A stretch of DNA of 64,000 bases from Rotaria sordida (taxonomy: Eukaryota; Rotifera; Eurotatoria; Philodinida; Philodinidae). This document shows, one piece after another, positions 49,498 through 61,701 of this stretch (its first letter is position 1; the number at the start of each line of letters is the position of its first letter). The notes under the pieces were generated by a model that worked only from the letters and a program-made list of their open reading frames with translations, did not search any database and was not told the DNA's origin. The position numbers and the translations under genes are program-made. The DNA lies in NCBI GenBank assembly GCA_905250125.1, contig CAJNOL010000678.1:7305-71304 (forward strand), in the 5' to 3' direction.

Positions 49498-50871
49498 TGA
49501 TCAAATATTGTTTTATAAATACCAAGTTAGATTTTACTAACTAAATGAAAATAAATAAAATCAAATTATTTTCAAAAAATATTCGAGAAAATCAACGTGT
49601 GTTTCTTTACTATTAGTACTTCAAATATAATCTAACCTATATTTATATCCTTTGATTAATCAATATATTCATAGTTTAACAAATCAAAAAATTCAAAGTC
49701 TGAAAAAAACAACATTTGTACATGTACATATAGACATTAATACATTTATCTCTTATATATCAATCAATTTAATCATTTTCTCTTTCTTTCATAGTTCTTA
49801 TCTATGTTTTAACAACTATTTGAAACTAAAAACAACGACATGTAGGTCTTCTATATTTAATTCTCAGGTCAATACAGATACTAATTTCTATTTATCAAAT
49901 CATTGAAAAATTAAAACTAAACTTAGCTCTAATAATTATCGTTTGATATTATATCCAATCAATTTTAAGATTGACGTAACGAAAAATATTTAACCCTTTA
50001 CTCCTCCGCTTCTCCCGCACAACGGCTCCAGAAGAGGCACTGATAAAATAACTTTATAAATAGAGTATTAACCTGTCTAATATGCCACTTATGTGGTCTG
50101 GTACGCCAAGAATCCATCTCTTTGTGTAGGGCCGTTTGATTGGTCTAGCGACCGCACGGTGGAGAAAGGGGATTGAACGACATACTAAGCCTGGATGTTT
50201 TGTTCCTGTGAGCACAATAGTGTGTTGGCAAAAGCTACATCTACATCTATCCTATGTTATTGGAGTAATGGAAAAAAAGGAAGGAGTAAATGAATCAAAA
50301 TTAATGTAAAAAACTACATGTTTTTTTTTGACACATGTTGTTAAATAAGCATATACTTTACTTTGAGTCATGTTATAATATCTAAAGACATTGAACTCAT
50401 AATAAATACTATTTCAACTTCTCATGAGTTGAGGTTTACAATATATATATATTAACTTTGTTCTTGATTGTCCTCCAGCTACCAAATCGTGGTTCCATAG
50501 TCAATGATATGCCTCAGCATATATAAACTGCCGACTTATTGTGAAGCTTTCAATATATATTTAACCCAATAATGGATGTCGTCACCGATCTATATCACTC
50601 AGAAATTCCAAAAGATCGTTATTGACTGTAGGCAGAGAACAATTCGTTTCGAAAAATTCGAAGTTTTTCAATTTTTCAAAATTATCAATTTAATACGCCC
50701 GATATTTCAGAGGTGGAACGATGAAAAAAAATATTCTTTTTGCCAATCGATTGCCTATGAAGTTCGCTACAAAAAATGTTCTTATCATATTCAAATCTCA
50801 TGCTTCCCTCGTTTTCTGCAATCATTCTACAAATGACTACTCCAGTGGTCAATGAAGGATAAAGGATTAAG
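49498..50871. other. Intergenic region upstream of the Argonaute
   Basis: Contains the presumed Argonaute promoter. A less AT-rich block at about 49992-50300 has short inverted ends (TTTACTCCTCC against GGAAGGAGTAAA) and may be a degraded element. An AT dinucleotide run lies near 50440. No gene supported. Confidence 0.4.
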
Positions 50872-52363
50872 AAAGGGTAGAAGCACAGAATGATCCATTT
50901 TGCCCCGTTTTGATTTTCAAGGTTCAACCTAATTGAATTATATATACAATCAAAAAACATGAGTTTCTAGTTATTTTGATTCTAAAATCCAGACATTTTG
51001 ATTCAATCATAGTTATGAACAGGATCTATCTTCGAAACATATTCAATGATCTGTTAGTCATTGATGTTAGTCAGCAATGTGAATGTTTATTTGATAGAAG
51101 ATAAATAAAGGTGAAAATTGACTCAAAGCTATTTCCGTGAGTCTTTACTCAGACTACATTTTCATAGTAGACCAATTCATTTAAAATAATGTTTTGAATC
51201 TATTAGAGTGTATACAAATATTCTCTTGCTTAAATTTTGAGTCTAATATACTCAAGTACGTACATTCTATTTGTTACTTAATTATTGTGTTAATGAAATT
51301 TCTTTCATACTTAATTCACTTCATAAATAGAAGAGGTTTTCGAGGAGAATAATACCTATTTCATTTCAAATAAATATCATAGTTGACAGCAGCACAAAAA
51401 ATTGAGTCGACTTATGTATGTTTCAAACTTTTTCTGTGGCATTTTTATTCCGGTCAAATTTTCATCTCTGGTTCCCCTCAGGAATATGTGAAAAAAATGA
51501 GTTTAGTTAAAAAGTCATTGTGGTACCGAAAAGCAAGTTCTAAACTGTCAAAATACTATTTGAAAACACAAAGACATGTGTGACTCAACAATAAAATATT
51601 TGTTTCCATTAAATTTATTTTTTCACATATCCTTGAGGAGGGAGAGGGGAGTCAGGGGTGAAAATTTGAATGAAAAAAAAGTCGCAGAAAAAGTTTGAAA
51701 CATGCATAAGTCAACTCAGATTTTTATGTTAATACCAAATATGATATTTGTTTGGAGCAAAACGGATAATATTCTTCTTGAAAACCGTCAAATATTAGTT
51801 GGACAAGTTGAAAATTAAACCTCATGAATAGTGAACTAAAGATTTCGTCATATGACCTACTTTTTTAGACTATAAAAAATAATTCGTATTGTAGCGTTTG
51901 AAAAGCTCTATCGATTACAAAGTGAACTAAGTGTGTAAAAGATTTTATTAACTCAATAATTAAGCAACAAATAGAATGTACGTACATGAGTATATTAGAC
52001 TCAAAATTTAAGCAAGAGAAGATTTGTATATACTCTAATAGATTCAAAACATTATTGTAAATGAATTGGTCTACTATGAAAATGTGGTCTAGATAAAAAC
52101 CTGTGAAAATAGTTTTGAGTCACTTGCACCTTTATTTATCTTCTATCAAATAAACACTCACATTGCTGACTAATATCAATGACTAACAGGTGATTTCGAA
52201 TGTTTCAAAGATAGATCCTGTTCACAGCAATGATTAAACAAATGCCTCGATTTTAGCATAAAAATGATTAGAAACTCCTGATTTTTAATTGTATATATAA
52301 TTCAATTAGACTGGACCTTGAAAATCAAAACGGGGCAAAATGGGTTGTTCTGTACCCTCGTCA
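50872..52363. repeat. Large foldback element, about 1.5 kb
   Basis: The outer arms share CCATTTTGCCCCGTTTTGAT (50895-50914) with its complement near 52325-52345. Continuing inward they share GATCTATCTTCGAAACAT, GCAATGTGAATGTTTATTTG, GTACGTACATTCTATTTGTT and TTATGTATGTTTCAAACTTT with their complements on the right. Arm pairing is nearly continuous into a centre near 51600. No transposase-like frame. It is the longest palindrome in the window. Confidence 0.85.
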
Positions 52364-54647
52364 TTTCAGTTTCATCTATCTAATTGCCAACTATTTGTCG
52401 ATAATTATATCACATGACTATTTCAAATGTCTTTAAGTACAATTTAAAAAAAAATACTTACACGAATTCAAGGTTAATAAAACGGATAAATCCTTCTAGA
52501 AAAATGAGTGTCTCATTATATTTGAAAAAAGCATTATTCACTTAGATAGTGTATAAAAAGAATGAATAAATGTATAGTGCTCCACGTGTGTATTTGAAAA
52601 GAAGGTTAACCGATGTAATCAAGCAATCATAACTTTGCTCTTCCTTATAATATATGCATTGTAAAAAAAATGGGTAAAAATTGTGTATCATCAAATGATA
52701 ATAGAGACTCGTTCATTCTTATCATTTTCTTCATCGATATATATATATATATTATACCAAACGTCAATGTGAATAACATTTAAACTGGCATTTTTTTTGG
52801 TGGCTAAGGATATCACACTTGATTAGAGAAGACTAGCTCATATATAAACAATAGAGAATCATTGAAAACTATGGTAATTCTTGGATAGTTATACGAATAT
52901 ATCAACTAATTAGATTTGCTGTTTTCATTTTAAAGTAAAACTTTTTTCTTTTGTATTACAATTAGAATTTAGAAATTAGAAAACTAATTTATTTTTATAT
53001 GAAAAAGAAACAAAGAATATAGATATTATAGATATAATTCGTTTTTTTGTAGTAGGACATATGTGAATATCTCATAAAGTACTTTTAATACGAGAAAATA
53101 AAAGAAAAAAGATCTGCGATATTAAAGATTAGACAAAACAAATGAGAGAATATCAATCGATAAACCTATTAATGACAATGTACAATAATTCAAAAAATTG
53201 TTATTACAGATAAGAAAATTAAATCGAGTTCTTATCATTTTTGATAATCATAAAATTAGTTCAAAATTTAAAAAAAGAAAAAAGAATTTTTTTTTTTCAA
53301 ATCTATTTTAGAATAATTTGTTTCATTAAAAAGAAATCGTTTGAATAGAATCATTGATTGAAACAGAACATTCAAGTCTTTTCATCTGATGTCTTCTTAT
53401 GTTCAACTTATTTGACTTAATTAGAAATCTTTCATCGTGAATATTATAATACATTTATTAAACTTAATTAAAATTCGGAAAAATAACATTCACCTACTCA
53501 GTCACTAAATCATTTTTGTCATTCTGTTATTATAGATACTCTCTGTACAAGAAAAATCATAGATATATTCTTTTTTGTGTGTCCAACATAGTCGATTTTA
53601 TCTTTATCAAGAGTTATATCTGAATATTTTTTAAAGTCAAAGTGACACCAATTATTCATTACAAGTCGAAACGCGCCATTGCATAGAACATCTTGTGACA
53701 CATATATTGAATCATATATAATTACCAAAAGCCTAAAGTCTCATTGTTTAAACATATCGCTATTCCATTTTTTCATTTTCTTTTTGATTTCTTCTATTTC
53801 TAATATATACACAAAACATGGATTTTTTTCTTGACATATTCATGTATAATAAAAGAACAAAAGAAAAAAAGTGATGAGGATGGAGTCAATGATTGTAAAT
53901 GATAGATCTCTTTCTAAATCCTGTTTATTCGCTTTTTTTTTAAATTTCTGCTTCGAATAAAAATGATATACTAAATAGACAATTGTCGTTAAATATTTGA
54001 ATTCGAGTCGAAAATTTAAGATATACTCTTCAGATGATGAAAATATCGAAGAATTTAAAGATTTGTTTGAGAATATGATAATCTTTTCAATAATCGAAAA
54101 TGTTTCTTTTTTTCACTCATTAAGAAGTCAACAGTTAATGAACAGTTAATGTTAGAATAAAAATAAATGATCATATGCATTTTTTTTTACTAATGAAGTT
54201 TCTGATTGAAAATTATAAGACTTTCTATTAAATATAATTAATTTTTTTGTAAATTAGTGGAAAAATTTAATCGCTAAACTAATATTACTATGTTTCATTG
54301 AAATGTAGAAAAATTACTCGAAAGTTCTTCTGTAATTTTGTATTAGATAAAAATTTTTACATAATCACAAAAATCAACGAAGACTGATGGAAGTAATTAC
54401 TAGAATTTCTACATTAAATGTCATATCTAATAATTTAATATCGAACAGAGAACTCAGAGCATTGAAAATACAGAAATAACAACAACAAATCGAAGAATAA
54501 TTAACAATATGATTTCTATTCTAACAAAATAGAGTTAAAATTAATTCAATTGGATGATATTTATTAGAACAATAAAGAATTTTTCTTTTATCATTCAGTA
54601 TCAACCTAATATGTGTAGGTATAGTTACATATAATGATATATAATTA
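52364..54647. other. Intergenic, 2.3 kb
   Basis: A/T-rich, with an AT-repeat run at 52737-52752. The short minus-strand frame at 53519-53728 has no family resemblance. No gene supported. Confidence 0.45.
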
Positions 54648-55570
54648 CTTAGGTCAGTCCAAAAGTAGTTGCGGAGGTATATCAATTTCTTATAGAAAGT
54701 TCTGAGGAACTTCTTTTCTATACAGTCTGATAGAGAAAAGAAAGCTCTATTTTTCTATGCTATTTGATCATACTTTAACTAATATGATGATAATAAATTT
54801 TTCATAAGACTTTTTTCTTTAACATATCTGCTCGTGGTACTAGCTCACAATGAGTCAGACCGGTTAGTCTTTTTAGTCCACTATTACATTATATTAATAA
54901 CCAAAATATGCCATAAGATGCAGCGTGAAAAGCTCTACAATTTCCATAAGATCACTTATTTTCTAGTTGCACGTTTTTTTTTCAAAATGGACAAAGTTTT
55001 GAGTGATCGAACTTTGGCCGTTGTAAAAACTGATCGTATAGAATTTTCCTTTCTCTCAAAACAATTTCAATAAACCTTACTATGTAGATTGTAGAGCTTT
55101 TCAGGCTGCATCTTCTGCTGTATTTTGTTTTCTTTTGATAAACCATATTAGATGATAAAATGATCAACAACAAAAAATGAATTCGTCGTGTATCAAAAAC
55201 ATTATCTTTTTCATGGTTGAAATTTAGTTGCTGAAAATTTAGTCTATTTTAAGCACAAAATGTGCAACTAGAAAATAAATGGTCTTATGGAAATTATAGA
55301 GCTTTTCACGCTGCATCTTATGGCATATTTTGATTGTTAATACAACTAACAAGGAAATGAAAACTGCGATGTACAACTTACAACGAGCAGACATGTTAAA
55401 GAAAAAAGTCTTATGAAAAATTTATTATCATCATATTAGTTAAAGTATGATCAAATAGCATAGAAAAATAGAGCTTTCTTTTCTCTATCAGACTGTATAG
55501 AAAAGAAGTTCCTCAGAACTTTCTATAAGAAATTGATATACCTCCGCAACTACTTTTGGACTGACCTAAG
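54648..55570. mobile_element. Mariner-type foldback MITE, 923 bp
   Basis: Terminal inverted repeats begin CTTAGGTCAGTCCAAAAGTA and look perfect over at least 150 bp at both ends. They are flanked by TA (54646-54647 and 55571-55572), the mariner target. The first 20 bases strongly resemble mariner ends (human Hsmar1 starts TTAGGTTGGTGCAAAAGTAA). The interior is also palindromic (GATGCAGCGTGAAAAGCTCT near 54917 and its complement near 55310). No transposase. The high arm identity suggests youth or gene conversion between the arms. Confidence 0.92.
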
Positions 55571-56381
55571 TATAAGTGAATTGCAACTTTTTAGTAAGAT
55601 TAAAATTTTAGTAGTGTTCACCTAATAAATTTTACTTTTGTTGACCGAGTTGGACAATTTTTAATGTATTACTTTTCTCGATCTATCTCATAATTATACC
55701 GAATTTCAGGTCTCTATTTTATATTATTACTGAGTTATGAAAGACGTGAAAAATTTCTTTTTTTGATGTGACGTGTGCAAAGAAAAGAAAATTTTTGATC
55801 ATAACAAAAAATGAGAAAAAGAATGTAAATAGTTCGATTTGCCGAACGTTCAACATTCTATCGAAATAGATCGTTGGTTTCGATTTCATTTCTTCTTTAT
55901 GCATTTGACTGATGTTCGCATTGTTTAACAGATACTAACATATTTTCGTGTAGAGTGATACAAGCTCAATTCTAATTCTCCTTGTGTGATTGAGCTGATG
56001 GCACATACATAGATCATATAAAAAATGAGAAAATTTATCCTTTCAGTAACAAACTAGTGAAGAAACCTTCTCTCCTGTGAAATTGTTTTAGAGAAAAACA
56101 AAACAAGACTGTCTGTAAAAAAGAAAGCTATGATACTCACTTTCTAGAGTGACATGTGAAAATTGCTTGTTCTATAATTTGGTAGTGTAGTCGTTCGATT
56201 TCTACTTTAATTTTTATAGTAAATATAAGACGCAAAGATCTATAAGTAGTGGGAATTTCAGTCTTTGATCTTATTCTGTAGAAAAAAAATTTACATCATA
56301 CTATAAAAACTGTTCGGTGACAATTTTTTCGCAGATATTTCAAGTTAAGCTCGCTTGAAAATATTCTTTTCAAGTATAATG
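55571..56381. other. Spacer between two foldback elements
   Basis: No gene seen. A 17-bp word (GTGAATTGCAACTTTTT, about 55577-55593) reappears inverted at about 57058-57074, beyond the next foldback element. This may be the rim of an older element into which others inserted. Confidence 0.4.
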
Positions 56382-57010
56382 CAACTTACGAGGGAAGATC
56401 CCCAAGTGTGGCACGCCATTTCGAATCGTATCTATACCAGTTAGTAGAGCTCGATGAGACTAGATGAAGCCTAAAAGGGTTCGTTCCCATACGCTGTCCT
56501 GCTCCAGTTATGATCGTTTTACTGAATTTTCGACCTATAACAAGGTATATATGGGGAAATCGAACTACGGAATTTTGACCTGAAATTTTGCTCATAGATA
56601 GGTCTCGTGGTTCTGAGAATGTTCTAAAAATTTTAGTCCAAAAGAATGCTTTTCTCTTGAGATATCGAATGTTGAAGATGCTCACTTTTCTGACCTCTCC
56701 TTGTGACACATGATCGTTTTTTAGATACCCAATATCTGCAGAATAAAACATTTTTTTGGCCTGAAATTTTTAGGACATTCTAAGAACCATCAGACTTATC
56801 AATAGGCATAATTTCCTGTCGAAATCTCGTGGTTCGATTTTCCCATATATACCTTACTAGAGGTCAAAAATGCAGTAAAACAATCAAAACTTAAAAAGGA
56901 CAGTGTATGAGGACGAACTCTGCTAGGCTTCATCTAGTCTCATCGGGCTCTACTAACTGATATAGATCCAATTCAAAGCGCCGCGCCACACTTGGGGATC
57001 TTCCTTACTT
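56382..57010. repeat. Foldback element, family A (copy 2)
   Basis: The left end ACTTACGAGGGAAGATCCCC is mirrored at the right end (GGGGATCTTCCTTACTT). Arms pair through CTAGATGAAGCCTA, GTTTTACTG, GGTATATATGGG and CTCATAGATAGGTC with their complements. The interior is recognisably related to the 58.4-kb copy, so both descend from one family. No ORF of note; the minus-strand frame at 56386-56751 follows the arm and is not a gene. Confidence 0.88.
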
Positions 57011-58361
57011 AGAAATTGTTTTAACCCATTTTCATTTTTCCGCATGAATCATTATAAAAAGTTGCAATTCACTCAATATTTCGAAGAAAAAAAACAATTA
57101 AAAATTCATTCTTATTTAAATTTTAGTATTGATTCACACAATAAATTTTAAAAAGTTGGAAAAATTATATCAACATGAATGATATCAACGTCCTTTCAAA
57201 TAATTTAGATTAATATGATACTGTTAAAATATATTATTCGATTTAATTGGTATTGTTATTATGTAAATTTTTATTAAAAACAAAAAAACAATTGATCTTA
57301 TTAATTTTGAAATATTGAATATTTTCAAAATAATTCTAAAGAAAAGATCAAAATTTGAACGTCAGTTAGACGATCTTGACAAGAATAAAAATTTTTGTGG
57401 ATTAGAATCGATCTAAACATTCTAATCAATATGCTTAACTTCAGAAAAAGACCTTTTTACTGTACCTACCGAAGAAACACAATACAAGTTAAAAAGAAAA
57501 CTTAACTAGTTTCTGTTCTTCTTTCTTTATCTATCGAAATATCTCAACGAGTTCCTGATAAAATAGTCAGAATACTAATAAATTTAATCTGACTGTTTTG
57601 CAAGGTGTGTATGTGAAAACATAACAGAATAATATGTTCTGTTTAATGAATAATATTAAGTCAAATCGGTCAGATGAACAATTGAAAATGAGAATAAATG
57701 GATTAATTGAATAACAATAGAATAAATATCAAAACAATTTGAAATAATCAAGGTCACCTAAGGTGTGTAACTCTCCTTGAGTATTTATGCTTGCTCTTTT
57801 CGTTCTGAATTCACCTTGACAAATATAAAATTTCAAGGTTGTCTAAAGATGACATGAATTCCCTTTCAAAATTCTCATATAACAGGAGTTTATTTAAGAA
57901 TAATGAATCTTACCTTTTCCTTGTCTAAATATAGATCAGTATGGACCAACGTGAAGAAGTACCAGACAACACAATTTATAATGTTTTGTCCTTGATGTTG
58001 CTGCAACCATGAAAGAACGAAAGTTGTTGACAAAGCGCTTTTTTTATAATATACATTGTGGTAAAAAAAGAGAACGCAAAAAGAAAAAAATTCCTATTTG
58101 CTTTAAGAATTACAGATGGTGAAATATTTATTTATTTTTTTTCATTGAAAATCTCTGAGAAGACAACAAACATAATTATTATTACATAATTATCTTTTCT
58201 AATATACCATATCTATATTTACATTTATCTTTCATACTAAATAAATAGCTTGCAAGATTTAATGTTTACCTATAATTGATAGGATTTTCATATGGTATAG
58301 TTGCATGGTTATATCATATTTCAAATAGTGAGGCTGTTTCATAAATGGATCGTATTCGTTT
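57011..58361. other. Intergenic, 1.35 kb
   Basis: No gene supported. A/T-rich with scattered short palindromes. Confidence 0.45.
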
Positions 58362-58990
58362 ACTTACGAGGGAACATTCCCAAGTGATCCGCTCCGTTTG
58401 CCTTTATATTTTGTTTACATGTAGGGCCTATTGTAGTAAGAAAAAGTCTAAGAGGATTTGTGCCCTTGTTGCTTCTTTCGAAAGTTGTAACCGTTTTACT
58501 GATTGTCGGGCTATTCATAGATATTTACTGAAATAATCGTATTTCGGATTTTCTATGTGAAATTTTGTCCATAGATAGATCTAATGGCCCTTGGAATATC
58601 TTGAAAGTTTCCATCAAAAAGAATGTTCCTTTCTCAAGATATTGATATTTCAAAAAATAGTCGCTTGCGACCGATAAGTCACAAAAACCGAGTTCGCTTA
58701 AAAAATCAATATCTCGAGAAAGTAACATTCTTTTTGAGTAAAACTTTCAGGATATTCTAAGGATCATTGCACTCATCTATGGACAAAATTTCAAGTAGAA
58801 AATCCGAAATACGATTGTTTCAATAAACACCTATGAATGGTCCGAAAATCAATAAAACGGTCATAACTTTCGAAAGAAGCAACAAGGGCATAAATCCTCT
58901 TAGACCTTTTCTTACTATGATAGACCCTACAAATGAACAAAATACGAAGGCAAAAGGAGCGGATCACTTGGAAATATTTCCTTGTTAGTG
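58362..58990. repeat. Foldback element, family A (copy 3)
   Basis: The ends are ACTTACGAGGGAACATTCCC and its inverted relative at 58968-58990. Nearly the whole 629 bp pairs: GTCTAAGAGGATTTGTGCCC, TTCTTTCGAAAGTTGTAACC and TTGTCCATAGATAGATC each recur inverted on the right. The spacer is only about 50 bp. Length equals copy 2 (629 bp). Confidence 0.9.
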
Positions 58991-59156
58991 CAACAATGAA
59001 AATAATGAAGATTATTATTAGAGATTCAACTTATCAGTGTATGATAATATTTCGATGTTGAAATCAATTTATTTATTTAGAAATTCATCATCCCATAACA
59101 CATCAATTAGCTTCTCAAACTAGTTCTATTGTCATTTCTGTTGAGTATGATCTTAT

Positions 59157-59446
59157 TCAGCCGGTTACGAAAAAAGGAGCTTTTTTCTCGTCATATAAAG
59201 TTTTTCTGGAGATATCCTTAAGCATCAGAGCATCCATTCCCAGCGGAACTTCGTGATTGCACAAAAGTAAGCAAGCATGTCCTTGGTATAGATAATGCCA
59301 AGTGCTCCAAATCGATCCAACTTGTGTTGCTGTCGCAGAAGATTCAGTTGATAAGGTTTTCAAATATTCTATAGATTCAAAAACTTTACCTTTATTTAAA
59401 TATGAGAACATCACATTGTAAAGTATTACTCCAATCAGAAGAAAGC
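59157..59446 (-). pseudogene. Possible acyltransferase (TMEM68/LPLAT-like) exon fragment
   Basis: On the minus strand an acceptor-like AG near 59447 opens into about 96 sense codons ending at a TGA at 59157. The reading contains a hydrophobic start (FLLIGVILYNVMFSYLN), then IWSTWHYLYQGH and LLLCNHEVPLGMDALML. The pattern LLxxNHxxPLxxDAL resembles the donor-site block of TMEM68/DGAT-type lysophospholipid acyltransferases. The rest of such an enzyme is absent on both sides, and a foldback element lies immediately downstream. It is best read as a truncated gene relic; the family assignment is tentative. Confidence 0.4.
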
Positions 59447-59556
59447 CTGATTTTCAATGTTAAACAAAAATGAAATATTTAATTTTATTCACGATAAAAT
59501 TTCAATTGTAATTATTAAGTAAATGTGGAAACGTCGGATTTAAATCCGAGTGTTAT

Positions 59557-60188
59557 GTGTACTTCAAAAAGTGAATGAGACAGATGAGTCATCGTAGAAT
59601 GTGTGGACGTAAAAATTATCCTGGCAAACCTTTTCTATAAACACTTGATTTCTATGGGCTACTGTTCAATCAATAGGATTTCGAGACAGACAGAGCTTAG
59701 ATTGGAGTTCTCCGACCCAAAAAACCTCGAACTATCATCGCTGTGATCGAAAGACAGAGCTCGAATTGTGGCTCAATTAGATTGTGGACACAAACAGAAC
59801 CAATTCCCGTTTAATTACCCTTGCAATAGATGAGTTAATCTTCTTGTTTCTTTATGTTTTATATACCATTTTGTAGCTCGTGAAATTCTCTATCGAATGG
59901 TATATAATAGTTGGGGTTTTATTTGTTTATGATAGGAAAAGCTTTTTACGAGAGCGGGGATAGGTCGATTTTCGCATAGAAAGCTATAGGGAAAAATGAC
60001 TATTTTTGCAATAACTCAGGAACGGCTCGGCCAATCCTTCTCATCTTCGAACTCGACCGAGATATTGTTGAGATTAAACTGTGTAGAAAATTTCATCGCG
60101 GTCGGACTCTCCTTTCAAAAGTTATCGTCTAAACGGCCGGACGGAAACACTGACCGATTCTATAGTGTACTCACTTTTTGAGTACACA
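59557..60188. repeat. Possible TIR element, about 630 bp
   Basis: The left end TGTGTACTTCAAAAAGTGAA is nearly matched inverted at the right end (TGTGTACTCAAAAAGTGA). The right end also forms a perfect 9-bp hairpin (GTGTACTCA, loop CTTTT, TGAGTACAC; 60165-60187). The last 250 bp are GC-richer than the surroundings. No target duplication was identified. Confidence 0.45.
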
Positions 60189-61701
60189 AAAAGGTGAACA
60201 CTAATTAACTATATAGATATGAGGATGATTAAATCCATAGAATATGATTTCGATTTGAACTTAATAACAACACTTAACAATTACTTACAGAGTAGCTTTG
60301 ACTTCTTTGATTAAGAAAGATAGATAATTCACGAACATTTATTAAAACTAATTAAGAATTTTAGAGTTCGATAGAAAACATCCTAATAGTTTATAAAATA
60401 ATCGCAAAATGTTTCATCTATTTCTTGCTGATAATTATTAAAAAAAAATAAAATCATATGTCATTTTAATCAATTTGAATATTACGTTTTATAATTTGTG
60501 GGTAATCAACATTTCGGATTTGTTGAAAATTTTATTATATTGATAGAAACAATGTTTTCTTTTGATTAATTATAGTGAAATAAACAATGTATCATTCAAC
60601 ACATATCCTTTGATTTCATAATTGATTTGATTAGTGTAGAAGATCAACACATTCAATGGGTATGGAATGTGGATCTGAGTGTAAGTCTTCAGTTCACCCA
60701 CATCCACTCTTTCACAATTTATTTGAAAGGTAATGAATTTTTGTATTTTTCTTCTATATGCTACGTTTGAAAAGTAAAAATCTCTGTATGAAAGGAATTT
60801 CATCTACTCATCATAAAAACTAATTTATCTAATATAAAAAGAAATATATCAAATGTTCATAGGATATTTATCTATGTAATATCAGCAGCGTATATTAAAA
60901 ATATTTCTTTATTAGAAAGCTCAATACTTCAATATGAACAAAAATATACTCCATTGGACTCTGATTAAACAAATAGCAAAATATGTTGTACAAGAACGTA
61001 CGAATGATAAAAAATCACAGTATTTCAATTTTCTACGTCTGAATGTAATTCAATATATAATATTAAGTTTACATGTTATAATATAATTCTATTCATACCT
61101 ATGTTTATCTTCCTATACATTGTGAGACACGTGTCTAATAAAGATTGGTTTTCTATTTACTCTTCATTTTTCGATTTAAAAAAAAATTTTTTTTTTTTGC
61201 AGTATTATATTTATTTTATTCGAATAAACATCTTATAAAGGAAACAAAATATAGTTATAAGTAATGATGCTTGATTGTTCTACCAATAAAAGATGGCTGA
61301 ATCAAACTGATATTGAAAAAAAAAGTCGAAATTAGATTGACTCTTTTTTATCTGACTATTATAATTAAAAATTACATTGTGTTTATACTTAGGATTCGAC
61401 TATGTTATTTCGAAGAACTCAATATTAAAACAGTTTGATGTTGATAAATAGTCTTATTTTTCTAGAAATGACTATTTAAATCGATACGTACACAAATAAG
61501 TGTTTATCAATAGCATCCGATATACGAACAATTCTCAAAAATAAGCAATATCAGCATCACTACGTCTATACCTTTTGACTAGTTGTCTTTCATATAATGA
61601 CATCTCTTTTTTTTTTAATTAAGTTAAAAAAATTAACAATATACTAATATGAACTTTGATACATATATATATATATGTGTATGTATGTAATTAATTTCTA
61701 T
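60189..61701. other. Intergenic, 1.5 kb
   Basis: A/T-rich 3' flank of the proline-rich gene. It includes an AT/GT run at 61662-61682 and A/T homopolymers near 61180. No gene supported. Confidence 0.5.

Noticed and set aside
49992-50300. SINE-like element with a Pol III B box (GTTCAATCCCC on the minus strand)
   Set aside because: No properly spaced A box and no A-rich tail; the short inverted ends alone are weak.
54834-55073. Possible transposase remnant inside the mariner-type element
   Set aside because: The reading shows no DDE or helix-turn-helix features; the segment is part of the inner inverted repeat.
56386-56751. 121-aa minus-strand frame
   Set aside because: It coincides with one arm of the family A palindrome, and the same arm is open by composition; not a gene.
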